DNA of 7,785 nt from an uncultured Lachnospiraceae bacterium (GTDB lineage: Bacteria; Bacillota; Clostridia; Lachnospirales; Lachnospiraceae). The notes beneath the pieces were generated by a model that saw only the letters and a program-made list of their open reading frames with translations, was not told where the DNA came from and made no database searches. Below, in pieces: positions 1-6,384 of the stretch (position 1 is its first letter; the number at the start of each line of letters is the position of its first letter). The position numbers and the translations under genes are program-made. The stretch is taken from contig CADBTX010000117.1 of NCBI GenBank assembly GCA_902797705.1, positions 1-7,785 on the forward strand, written 5' to 3'.

Positions 1-262
1 AGTATTCCAATATATAGGCTCCGGTCGCCACCCTTGACTGAACCTGATGGAAGCCCTGTCCCCATCATTGCCGACGGTGAGGATGATGGGAACAGCCCAT
101 AACAAGTATGTATTGGCGGATTCCATATGACTGTGATTAGCTATTCTTTCCCGAATTGAAGTTCTATCGGGCCAGGTGGGCTTAGCGTAGGAAGACGGAT
201 CAGAAATGGCAAAATCGGTTCAACAGTAAACTGAGATCAGACCAGGATACGGAGGAAAACTC
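1..262. other. Unassigned region downstream of the gene cluster, rich in inverted repeats
   Basis: This stretch follows the stop codon of the last minus-strand gene, and I recognise no gene in it. The longest open frame is on the minus strand. It is open from position 219 to the window edge (73 codons), with a possible ATG at 126-124 giving 42 codons that continue out of the window. It has no well-placed ribosome binding site (the nearest purine-rich stretch is about 20 nt upstream) and no motif I know. Base composition is close to that of the neighbouring genes. What stands out is secondary structure: potential stems at 17-55, 56-95 and 95-117 directly abut one another, with a further short stem at 150-171. 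It could be a non-coding RNA, the untranslated end of a mobile element whose body lies left of the window, or decayed sequence. Confidence 0.4.
56..95 (-). repeat. Long hairpin-forming inverted repeat (13-pair stem, 14-nt loop)
   Basis: The arms 56-68 and 83-95 are complementary at 12 of 13 positions. The core CCCATCAT (61-68) and ATGATGGG (83-90) match perfectly. The single mismatch (60/91) becomes a G-U wobble if the RNA is read from the minus strand, giving an uninterrupted 13-pair stem with a 14-nt loop. That strand asymmetry weakly favours a minus-strand transcript. No T-run follows on either strand, so it is not a canonical intrinsic terminator. Shorter stems flank it directly: 17-22 with 49-55 (one bulged A), and 96-101 with 111-116 (one mismatch). 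The function is unknown. Confidence 0.55.
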
Positions 263-267
263 TCAGT
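230..267 (-). repeat. 7-bp inverted repeat spanning the esterase stop codon
   Basis: ACTGAGA at 230-236 and TCTCAGT at 261-267 are perfect inverted copies separated by 24 nt, and the right-hand copy contains the esterase TGA stop (265-263). On the minus strand the stem is followed only by a weak T-rich stretch (TTTACTG). It could help end transcription or stabilise the 3' end of the mRNA. The long loop and the lack of a U-tract make it a poor intrinsic terminator, and it may be coincidental. Confidence 0.2.
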
Positions 268-1018
268 GCCGGAAGAGCCACTCCGCCGCTTCAAGGTTTT
301 CGGATACCGGGACCCAGGTGCAGTGAGGGTTTATCCCGTAGTGTTCCTTCATATATCCTTCAGGATACTCCGTGTACCGGATCTCCGCAGCCTTATCTTT
401 AAGCTTATCGTACAGATCCCGCGAGCCAAGGGTGGAAGCAAAAAGGCCCTCATTTCCGTAGGACACCCTCACTATCCCGTCATCCGCCGCGTGGAAGAGC
501 CACATGGGCGTGCTCAGAAGGGCATCCGTATCCTCATTGTCCGTTGCGGCGCAGATGGGGATCGCCGCAGAAAAGACCCCGGGATGATCCTTTATTATCT
601 TCAGCGCTCCTATGCCTCCGGCGCTGTAACCATAAATGTAGACCCTGTCAGCATCTATATCCGGGTAATCGGCCAGCAGCTCTGCGATAAGAGCGCACAC
701 CCGGTCTCCGCTGGAGGGTCCCGCCCAATGGCCTGAGCCTTTGACCTGGGGCGCAAGAACGTAGCACGGGTGCTTTTCCTGCCAATCCTCACGGACAAAC
801 ATGGTTCCTATATCGTGCATTTCCAGCTGCATCTCATTATCGTTGCCAAAGGCATCCGCACCATGCAGATAGACCACAAGGGGAACCTTTTCATCACTAA
901 CGGGCCTGAAGAGCCGATACAAAAGTTTCCCCCTGCTTTCAAAACTTCCATATTCAAATTTTTCACAAAGCCTGTGATTTCCGGGGGACGGATTGTCCCA
1001 GTCTGCAGGTATCCTCAT
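263..1018 (-). CDS. Alpha/beta-hydrolase fold esterase (predicted peptidase/feruloyl-esterase-like)
   Basis: This is a 251-residue cytoplasmic serine hydrolase with no signal peptide or membrane segment. Its catalytic elements are in the usual order. An oxyanion-hole strand reads VVYLHGADAFG near residues 48-58. The nucleophile elbow GYSAGG puts the serine at 132. The acid is probably Asp179 or Asp180 in HAADDGIVR, and the histidine is probably His232 in PHCTW. The segment YVLAPQ...HWAG (86-99) resembles the COG4099 'predicted peptidase' group, which includes carbohydrate and feruloyl esterases, so ester hydrolysis is more likely than peptide cleavage. The substrate cannot be read from the sequence. 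The ATG has an AAGGA site about 7 nt upstream that overlaps the stop codon of the preceding gene (9-nt gap), suggesting coupled translation. It is the last gene of the cluster. Its company with pentose genes hints at acylated sugars, which is inference. Confidence 0.8.
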   Translation of the reverse strand: MRIPADWDNPSPGNHRLCEKFEYGSFESRGKLLYRLFRPVSDEKVPLVVYLHGADAFGNDNEMQLEMHDIGTMFVREDWQEKHPCYVLAPQVKGSGHWAGPSSGDRVCALIAELLADYPDIDADRVYIYGYSAGGIGALKIIKDHPGVFSAAIPICAATDNEDTDALLSTPMWLFHAADDGIVRVSYGNEGLFASTLGSRDLYDKLKDKAAEIRYTEYPEGYMKEHYGINPHCTWVPVSENLEAAEWLFRH

Positions 1019-1027
1019 ATGAAATCC

Positions 1028-2212
1028 TTAATTCAGCTGTATCTCCTGAGTCATTCCCCTGTCAACAAGAATGTATCTCGCCGCGTTGTCGGTGGGTACC
1101 ATAAGAAGCACCGGGTCCTCGAACAGCCCGTCGTAGCGCACCCTTCCCTTAAAATCTATTATCTCACAGGCAGAATCATTATAGATCACTGCCCTTCTGT
1201 CACAGAGCTGGATATCTGTATAGGAAAGTTCAAAGTCCTCATCCATAAGGACTCTTCCCGTCTTCCCGTACACCATCAGCCTGTATTTGTTGCCCCCTTC
1301 ATCCGAGCGGAAAACAAAGGCGGCCTCCTCAGGTCCGAAATACACGCTCTGTATCTCTTCGTTGATGGAATTCTCCGAAACGGCCTCGGGCTTCTGATCC
1401 CCGGAATAAAAGACCATACGGTTATCACCTATGGCTATGGCGCTGTCATGACTCAGGAACTTTATCCTGGGCATTATGACATCCCCGTAATCGTAGCCGC
1501 TGACGTAATTGTCTATCTCGTTCTGGCCAACATCCCCGAAATTGTAAAACGCCACCGAAGAATGGACGTTCCCGGTCTCTCCGTCAACACGTATATAGGA
1601 AACTCCAAGGAGTGTGCCGTCAGGAGAAAGCGCCACATCAATGGGATATCCGCTTTTCACCATGCTGCATTTGATCCCGGCAAGCTCCGTGCCTCCGGCA
1701 TCGTACAGGTTTATCCTGGCGGCCTCTCCATCCTCAAGGACCACCGCCACGACCCCCTGTCCGGCAACGGAAAAATTAACGATGGGGAGCTTCGTATTTA
1801 TATGGGTTTCCTCACCCGTTCCGCTTACCAGCAGGATCTCCGTGGAGCCCTGGTCGGCCATGGCGACATAGTCACTGCATGTAGCCACCTGAGGATCCTG
1901 CATTTCATAAGTGATATTCCACCTTGCCTCTTTCAGGCCGTCATAGGATTCGGCCCCGTCCCGGCTGTATTTCAGGATGTGGCCGTTGTAGGTCATATAA
2001 TTTGCCGTATCCGAATCTGATCTCAGGGATTTACCCAGGATCTCATAGCCTGTATATATCTTGTTATCGAAATAATTCTTCGCATAGAGACAGGCACAGG
2101 CTATTATGACCACGACGAAAATCAGGCTGCCAAAGATCTTCACCCGGTGCAGCCTGACTTCCGCATCAAAATTTACATTTTTTTCTCGTTTTACTACATG
2201 AAGATCCGGCAT
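1028..2212 (-). CDS. DUF5711-like membrane-anchored protein with extracytoplasmic beta-propeller-like domain
   Basis: The protein has 394 residues. A short charged cytoplasmic N-terminus (1-25, rich in Lys and Arg) is followed by one hydrophobic segment at about 26-44 (IFGSLIFVVVIIACACLYA). The remaining roughly 350 residues would lie outside the cell, given the positive-inside rule. They form repeated short beta-strand blocks, including a WD40/TolB-like phrase VALSPDGTLLGVSY near 190-205 and further strands pairing state variables with values (AIAIGDNRMVFYSG, YRLMVYGKTGRVL). This fits the DUF5711 family that I associate with Lachnospiraceae. No enzymatic motif is seen and the function is unknown; a sensor or scaffold role is possible. 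The ATG is preceded by a modest AGGG site about 5 nt away. The gene starts 31 nt after tktC and ends 9 nt before the esterase. Confidence 0.75.
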   Translation of the reverse strand: MPDLHVVKREKNVNFDAEVRLHRVKIFGSLIFVVVIIACACLYAKNYFDNKIYTGYEILGKSLRSDSDTANYMTYNGHILKYSRDGAESYDGLKEARWNITYEMQDPQVATCSDYVAMADQGSTEILLVSGTGEETHINTKLPIVNFSVAGQGVVAVVLEDGEAARINLYDAGGTELAGIKCSMVKSGYPIDVALSPDGTLLGVSYIRVDGETGNVHSSVAFYNFGDVGQNEIDNYVSGYDYGDVIMPRIKFLSHDSAIAIGDNRMVFYSGDQKPEAVSENSINEEIQSVYFGPEEAAFVFRSDEGGNKYRLMVYGKTGRVLMDEDFELSYTDIQLCDRRAVIYNDSACEIIDFKGRVRYDGLFEDPVLLMVPTDNAARYILVDRGMTQEIQLN

Positions 2213-2229
2213 TTGACCCTGTGTGAGCT

Positions 2230-2263
2230 AGATCAGAAAAGCCTTAAAGTGCGGCTTTGATCT
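2230..2263 (-). other. Hairpin overlapping the 3' end of the transketolase C-subunit gene
   Basis: AGATCA (2230-2235) plus AAGCC (2239-2243) pair with GGCTT (2253-2257) plus TGATCT (2258-2263). This gives an 11-bp stem with a 3-nt bulge and a 9-nt loop. The loop contains the TAA stop of the transketolase C-subunit (2246-2244). No U-tract follows on the minus strand, so it is not a standard terminator. It sits at the widest gap of the cluster and could be a processing or stability element separating the sugar genes from the two downstream genes. That role is inference. Confidence 0.4.
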
Positions 2264-3182
2264 GCTCATAGATCCCTTCTGCGTCAAGCTTGTACTTCTT
2301 CATCAGTTCTGACCAGGGGCCTGATTCACCAAAGACATCATATACGCCAATCCTGTGAACGGGAACCGGATTCTTCTCGGAAACCACTTCAGCAACTGCG
2401 CTTCCGAGACCGCCGATAACCGTAGCCTCTTCAACAGTGAAGATCTTTCCGGTTTCTTTTGCTGCCTTGATCACAAGTTCCTCATCCAGAGGCTTTATGG
2501 TATGCATGTCGATAACTCTGGCGTTAATTCCGTCCTTTGCAAGCATTTCAGCTGCTTCAAGGGAGTAATTTACCTCCACGCCCGCTGCAATGATGGTAAG
2601 ATCGCTGCCGTCCCTGATGGTTATTCCCTTTCCGATCTCGAACTTAAGCTTATCCGCCTCATAGAATACAGGAGAAGCAGCTCTGCTGAACCGGAGATAA
2701 ACAGGACCATTGTGATCGAGAGCGGCCTTAACAGCAGCGAAAACCTCCGTATCATCGGCAGGAACGATAACCGTCATACCCGGGATGGTCCTCATAAGCG
2801 CGATGTCTTCCAGAGCCTGGTGTGTTGCTCCGTCTTCTCCAACCGTGATACCGGCGTGTGTTGCGCCGATCTTTACATTGAGTTTGGGATAACCAATGGA
2901 GTTACGCACCTGCTCAAAATTTCTTCCTGCCGCGAACATAGCGAAGGAACTGATAAAGGGTATCTTTCCGCAGGTTGCGAGACCCGCTGCGATACCTGTC
3001 ATATTTGATTCTGCTATTCCACAGTCAAAAAATCTGTCGGGAAAAGCGTTCTTAAAGGTCTGTGTCTTTGTGGCATTGGCAAGGTCCGCATCCAGTACCA
3101 CCAGATCGGGATACTCTGCACCGTACTTTGCCAGCGCGTTTCCATAGCTTTCACGTGTTGCGATCTTCTTTACTTCACTCAT
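2244..3182 (-). CDS. Transketolase, C-terminal subunit (pyrimidine-binding and C-terminal domains)
   Basis: This 312-residue protein is the second half of a transketolase made as two polypeptides. Transketolase moves two-carbon ketol units between sugar phosphates in the non-oxidative pentose phosphate pathway, using thiamine diphosphate. The pyrimidine-binding domain covers about residues 5-165. It includes the conserved glutamate Glu58 in GIAESNMTGIAAGLA, which activates the cofactor, and the loop GATHAGITVGEDGATHQ (106-122) typical of transketolases. The C-terminal transketolase domain spans about 190-305, with LTIIAAGVEV and the IGGLGSAVAE and FGESG segments. The ATG overlaps the stop of the N-terminal subunit gene (ATGA, 3182-3179), with an AGGT-type site about 9 nt upstream, so balanced, coupled synthesis of the two halves is likely. 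A DXS-like or other split family member is less likely given the partner sequence. Confidence 0.95.
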   Translation of the reverse strand: MSEVKKIATRESYGNALAKYGAEYPDLVVLDADLANATKTQTFKNAFPDRFFDCGIAESNMTGIAAGLATCGKIPFISSFAMFAAGRNFEQVRNSIGYPKLNVKIGATHAGITVGEDGATHQALEDIALMRTIPGMTVIVPADDTEVFAAVKAALDHNGPVYLRFSRAASPVFYEADKLKFEIGKGITIRDGSDLTIIAAGVEVNYSLEAAEMLAKDGINARVIDMHTIKPLDEELVIKAAKETGKIFTVEEATVIGGLGSAVAEVVSEKNPVPVHRIGVYDVFGESGPWSELMKKYKLDAEGIYEQIKAAL

Positions 3183-4006
3183 AATGCGGCACCTGCTTTC
3201 TCAAGATCTGACATTGCTGTGGCGTATTCCTCATCATTGGGTGCCTTGCCATGCCATCCTGCTTTATTCTCCATGAAGGAAACTCCCTTGCCCTTAACCG
3301 TCTTTGCGATTATGGCAACAGGCATGCCCTTAACTGTCTTTGCTTCATCAAAAGCCTTCTTTATCTCATCCATGTTGTTTCCGTCGATATTGATCACATG
3401 GAAATTGAACGCTTCAAACTTCTTGTCTATGGGATAGGGATTGTTGACTTCTTCAACAGGTCCGTCTATCTGAAGGCCGTTATTGTCAACGATAACGCAG
3501 AGGTTATCCAGCTTCTTTGCTCCGGCAAACATAGCCGCTTCCCAGATCTGACCTTCCTGTATCTCACCGTCTCCGCAGAGGCAGTAGGTGCGGTATGACT
3601 TATTGTCGATCTTTGCAGCAAGAGCCATTCCCACTGCAGCAGAGAGTCCCTGTCCAAGAGAGCCGCTGGACATATCCACGCCGGGAATGTGCTTCATATC
3701 GGGATGTCCCTGAAGATAGGAACCTGTATGTCTCAGTGTAGTAAGATCTTCCTTAGGGAAATATCCCCTCTCGGCCAGAACCGAATACAGACCCGGTGCA
3801 TTGTGGCCCTTTGAAAGCACGAAACGGTCCCTGTCAGCTTTCTTCGGATCCTTGGGATCCACGTTCATCTCTTCAAAGAAGAGATAGGTGAAGATATCAG
3901 CCGATGAAAGAGATCCGCCGGGATGTCCGGACTTTGCCGCATGTACCGCCGTAACGATACCCTTTCTGACTTCATTTGCTGTTTTCTGAAGTTCTTTTGT
4001 TGTCAT
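3179..4006 (-). CDS. Transketolase, N-terminal subunit (thiamine diphosphate-binding)
   Basis: This 275-residue protein is the cofactor-binding half of a split transketolase. Recognisable elements in order are GHPGGSLS (27-34), SKGH (65-68), GQGLS (118-122), and the thiamine diphosphate/magnesium motif from GDG (145-147) to NN (175-176). TVKGKGVSFMEN (236-247) and GWHGKAPNDEE near the end are typical of family members of this length; one-piece transketolases are around 650 residues. It must pair with the C-terminal subunit encoded next, which supplies the catalytic glutamate. Its ATG shares one base with the araD stop (TAATG) and has a near-perfect ribosome binding site inside the end of araD, so translation is probably efficient and coupled. 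In this context it would take D-xylulose-5-P supplied by AraD. Confidence 0.95.
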   Translation of the reverse strand: MTTKELQKTANEVRKGIVTAVHAAKSGHPGGSLSSADIFTYLFFEEMNVDPKDPKKADRDRFVLSKGHNAPGLYSVLAERGYFPKEDLTTLRHTGSYLQGHPDMKHIPGVDMSSGSLGQGLSAAVGMALAAKIDNKSYRTYCLCGDGEIQEGQIWEAAMFAGAKKLDNLCVIVDNNGLQIDGPVEEVNNPYPIDKKFEAFNFHVINIDGNNMDEIKKAFDEAKTVKGMPVAIIAKTVKGKGVSFMENKAGWHGKAPNDEEYATAMSDLEKAGAAL

Positions 4007-4701
4007 TACTTTCCTCCTTGTCCGTAGTACGCGTTTGCGCCATGCTTACGGTAATAATGCTTATCCTGAACGTCCTGTGGGCACTCTCCGACTTTGGGAT
4101 TGATGAGTTCCGTCCGGAAAGCCATCTTTGCCACTTCCTCCAGTACTACTGCGGTATGTACCGCATCCACGGGATCCTTGCCCCATCCGAAGGGTCCATG
4201 GTTCTTGCAGAGAACGGCCTGTACCGCTATATGGTCCTTATCCTTGAAATAATCCGTGATGAGCACACCGGTATTTTTTTCATAGGCTTCGTCTATCTCT
4301 TCCTTTGTAAGGCAGCGAAGGCAGGGAACCGATCCGTAGAAATAATCCGCGTGGGTGGTTCCGTAGCAGGGAATGTCGCGTCCCGCCTGTGCCCAGGAGG
4401 TCGCAAATGATGAATGGGTGTGTACCACGCCGCCGATATCAGCCCACTTCCTGTATAATTCCGCATGGGTCTCGGTATCGGAGGAAGGATTGTATTTTCC
4501 TTCTATCTTATTGCAGTCAAGGTCAACAACTACCATATCCTCCGGCGTCAGAGCGTCATATTCCACGCCGCTGGGCTTTATTACAAAATAGCCGCTTTCC
4601 CTGTCCATACCGCTTACATTACCCCAGGTAAAGGTAACGAGGCCGTACTTCGGAAGAAGCATGTTCGCTTCATAAACCTTTTTCTTTAATTCTTCCAGCA
4701 T
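4006..4701 (-). CDS. araD: L-ribulose-5-phosphate 4-epimerase
   Basis: This 231-residue class II aldolase/epimerase converts L-ribulose-5-phosphate to D-xylulose-5-phosphate, the last dedicated step of L-arabinose catabolism. Length and motifs match E. coli AraD closely. They include GNVSG (27-31), KPSG (42-45), SSDTETH (73-79) with Asp75, and the zinc ligands His94 and His96 (HTH) and His168 (KNHG). Asp119 in the TTHAD segment and the C-terminal tyrosine in NAYYGQ correspond to the catalytic Asp120 and Tyr229 of the E. coli enzyme. Related sugar-phosphate epimerases or aldolases (UlaF, SgbE, FucA) share the fold, but the C-terminal NAYYGQ favours an AraD/UlaF/SgbE type; ascorbate pathway use cannot be fully excluded. 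AGGAG lies about 8 nt before the ATG. It follows galM by 21 nt. No araA or araB is in the window. Confidence 0.93.
   Translation of the reverse strand: MLEELKKKVYEANMLLPKYGLVTFTWGNVSGMDRESGYFVIKPSGVEYDALTPEDMVVVDLDCNKIEGKYNPSSDTETHAELYRKWADIGGVVHTHSSFATSWAQAGRDIPCYGTTHADYFYGSVPCLRCLTKEEIDEAYEKNTGVLITDYFKDKDHIAVQAVLCKNHGPFGWGKDPVDAVHTAVVLEEVAKMAFRTELINPKVGECPQDVQDKHYYRKHGANAYYGQGGK
4011..4019 (-). promoter_or_regulatory. Strong ribosome binding site for the transketolase N-subunit, inside araD
   Basis: The minus strand reads AAGGAGGAA, with the GGAGG core ending 6 nt before the transketolase ATG at 4006-4004. It lies wholly within the last codons of araD (encoding the Gly-Gly-Lys tail). With the TAATG stop/start overlap it supports reinitiation and fixes the start codon. 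Confidence 0.85.
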
Positions 4702-4722
4702 CCCGTTTCTCCTTTCTTTGCC

Positions 4723-5766
4723 TTATATCTCGGAAAACTTATAAACCGTGGTGGTATCGTATCTGTCACCGGCGCCGAAAATGGGCTTCTTAAAGCCTTC
4801 CTGATTGGCGCTGTTGGGGAAGAACTGGGTCTCGAGGCAGAGTCCGCTCCTGACACCGTAAACCGCTCCGCCTTTTCCCTTTATATCATTCCGGATGCAG
4901 TTTCCTGCATAGAACTGGATGCCGGGAAGATCTGTCTCCACCTCCATCCTGACTCCCGAAGTGCGTTCCTCAACAACGGCAGCCACAGAGCCGGGATCGT
5001 CTATGGCATAGTTATGATCGTATCCCTTGGTGAAGTGAAGCTGCTCATTATCTGCATTTATCCTTTCACCCACCTTATGGAATTCCCTGAAATCAAAGGG
5101 AGTTCCCTCAACATCCGCCATCTCGCCGGTGGGGATGGAATCCGCATGAACGGGGTTATACTTGGACGCGTTTATCTTGAGATAGTGGTCCTCGATATTT
5201 CCAGAATCATGCCCTGCCAGATTGAAATAGGTATGATTGGTGCAATTTATAAGGGTCTTCTTATCGGAAACGCCTTCATAGTGAATAAAGAGTGCGTTGT
5301 CATCCGAAAGCCTGAAGGTCACATGCATATCGAGATTTCCGGGGAAGCCGCACTCGCCGTCCGGGCTTGTGTAGCTCATGGTAACAGCGTTTCTGGCCTC
5401 GTCCGGAGCTGCTGTCCATAACTTTCTGTGGAATCCGTTCACAAAATCACTGTGAAGATTGTTGCTGTTCTCATTTACCGGAAGCTGAACCTTTGTCCCG
5501 TCGATCTCAAAAACAGCGTTCGCTATCCTGTTGGCGCTTCTTCCTATGGTAGCCCCGAAGAATTCCTTATTGTCAAAGTAAGGATCCGCCTTGTCATAAC
5601 CCAGAACAACATCGATCGCGCCCTTTTTCGAAGGAACGATGATCTCGGTAATGATGGCACCCAGTTCGGAAACCGTAACGCTCATTCCGTTTCCGTTTGA
5701 AATGGTATAAGCCGAAATGTCCTTATCATCCTCTGTTGTACCAAAAGCCCGCTTTTTTATCTCCAT
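4723..5766 (-). CDS. galM: Aldose 1-epimerase (galactose mutarotase family)
   Basis: This 347-residue cytoplasmic protein, of normal family length, interconverts the alpha and beta anomers of aldoses such as galactose, glucose, xylose or arabinose. Landmarks are GRSANRIA (75-82), with Arg80 binding the sugar, and the conserved first histidine at 105 in NNLHSDF. The catalytic acid is His178 in NCTNHTYFNLAG, the substrate-binding Asp250 lies in GYDHNYAI, and the catalytic base is Glu312 in LCLETQFFPNSAN. The usual HGG after the first histidine reads HSD here, a variation that should not affect the acid/base pair. The start has AGGAGG about 10 nt upstream. It begins only 20 nt after recR and is followed after 21 nt by araD, so it opens the sugar part of the cluster. 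The preferred sugar is not evident; pentose use is inferred from the neighbours. Confidence 0.93.
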   Translation of the reverse strand: MEIKKRAFGTTEDDKDISAYTISNGNGMSVTVSELGAIITEIIVPSKKGAIDVVLGYDKADPYFDNKEFFGATIGRSANRIANAVFEIDGTKVQLPVNENSNNLHSDFVNGFHRKLWTAAPDEARNAVTMSYTSPDGECGFPGNLDMHVTFRLSDDNALFIHYEGVSDKKTLINCTNHTYFNLAGHDSGNIEDHYLKINASKYNPVHADSIPTGEMADVEGTPFDFREFHKVGERINADNEQLHFTKGYDHNYAIDDPGSVAAVVEERTSGVRMEVETDLPGIQFYAGNCIRNDIKGKGGAVYGVRSGLCLETQFFPNSANQEGFKKPIFGAGDRYDTTTVYKFSEI

Positions 5767-5786
5767 TTTCTTAATGCCTCCTATGG

Positions 5787-6383
5787 TTATATTTCCGTCC
5801 GTCCCTCAAGGGCACGGAGCAAAGTGACCTCATCAATATTTTCCAGATCGCCTCCCACAGGCACGCCGCTTGCGATACGGCTCACCTTTATTCCCGTGGG
5901 CTTTATCAGCTTGCTGAGATACATCGCCGTCGTCTCCCCTTCAAGGCTGGAATTGGTGGCGATGATGACTTCTTCGATATCTCCCGTAAGCCTTTTCATC
6001 AGTTCCTTCAGCTTGATATCGTTGGGACCTATGCCCAGCATGGGGGAAATGGCGCCGTGAAGCACATGATACACCCCTTCGTACCGGCCGGTCTTTTCAT
6101 AAGCCGCAAGGTCCCTGGTATTCTCCACCACCATTATCACACGGTGGTTCCGTTTTTCGCTGCTGCATATGGGGCACACCTCCTCGTCGGTGAGAGTAAA
6201 GCATTCCCTGCAGTAACGGATATTTTCCCTGGCATCCAGTATGGCCGAGGTGAGACGTCTCACGTGCTCTTCCGGCTCATTAATTAGATAAAAGGCCAGC
6301 CTTCCGGCAGATTTCGCTCCGATCCCCGGAAGAGTGGAAAGTTCCTCTATCAGCTTATTGATCTTTCCGGAATACAGATCCAT
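5787..6383 (-). CDS. recR: Recombination mediator protein RecR
   Basis: This 198-residue protein is the usual length for RecR, which acts with RecO (and RecF) to load RecA on SSB-coated gaps during recombinational repair. The N-terminal helix-hairpin-helix is LPGIGAKSAGRLAF (18-31). A C4 zinc finger uses Cys58, Cys61, Cys70 and Cys73. The Toprim domain spans about 80-175, with Glu87 in VVENTRD and the segment ATNSSLEGETTAMYL. The C-terminal GVPVGGDLENIDEVTLLRAL is the standard RecR ending. It starts one base after the ybaB stop with only a weak GGCGG-like site, so it is probably translated by coupling to ybaB. The dnaX-ybaB-recR order is a classic conserved cluster. Confidence 0.97.
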   Translation of the reverse strand: MDLYSGKINKLIEELSTLPGIGAKSAGRLAFYLINEPEEHVRRLTSAILDARENIRYCRECFTLTDEEVCPICSSEKRNHRVIMVVENTRDLAAYEKTGRYEGVYHVLHGAISPMLGIGPNDIKLKELMKRLTGDIEEVIIATNSSLEGETTAMYLSKLIKPTGIKVSRIASGVPVGGDLENIDEVTLLRALEGRTEI

Positions 6384-6384
6384 C

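Noticed and set aside
1..126. A possible partial minus-strand gene starting at ATG 126-124 and leaving the window
   Set aside because: There are only 42 codons, with no properly spaced ribosome binding site and no known motif. The frame passes straight through the hairpins at 17-95. An open frame of this length is expected by chance.
206..229. A seven-codon plus-strand mini-ORF (M-A-K-S-V-Q-Q) resembling a leader peptide
   Set aside because: The purine-rich stretch is about 12 nt away, there is no attenuator-like structure after it, and no plus-strand gene follows that it could regulate.
266..736. A 156-codon plus-strand frame starting with GTG and preceded by GGAGG about 9 nt upstream
   Set aside because: It lies entirely antisense to the esterase, whose catalytic motifs are clear. 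Its translation has no recognisable motif and looks like the low-complexity shadow of the opposite strand. The GGAGG is probably coincidental.
770..2020. A 416-codon plus-strand frame antisense to the esterase start and the DUF5711-like gene
   Set aside because: It is long, but it spans the junction of two well-supported minus-strand genes. It has no domain motif and no ribosome binding site, and long antisense frames are common opposite genes with biased codon use.
2176..2183. An A7 run near the start of the DUF5711-like gene (about codons 11-13)
   Set aside because: Slippage would end translation within a few codons and leave only a short peptide before the membrane segment. There is no supporting structure.
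5748..5764. An A AAA AAG slippery heptamer (the E. coli dnaX type) at codons 3-5 of galM
   Set aside because: It is in the right phase, but a -1 shift would stop after about eight more codons, giving a useless peptide at the very start of the gene. No downstream hairpin was found, so it is most likely just the Ile-Lys-Lys codons.
5767..5786. A promoter or terminator between recR and galM, where the function of the genes changes
   Set aside because: The 20-nt gap contains only the galM ribosome binding site. There is no inverted repeat or T-run, and there is no room for a full promoter outside the recR coding sequence.
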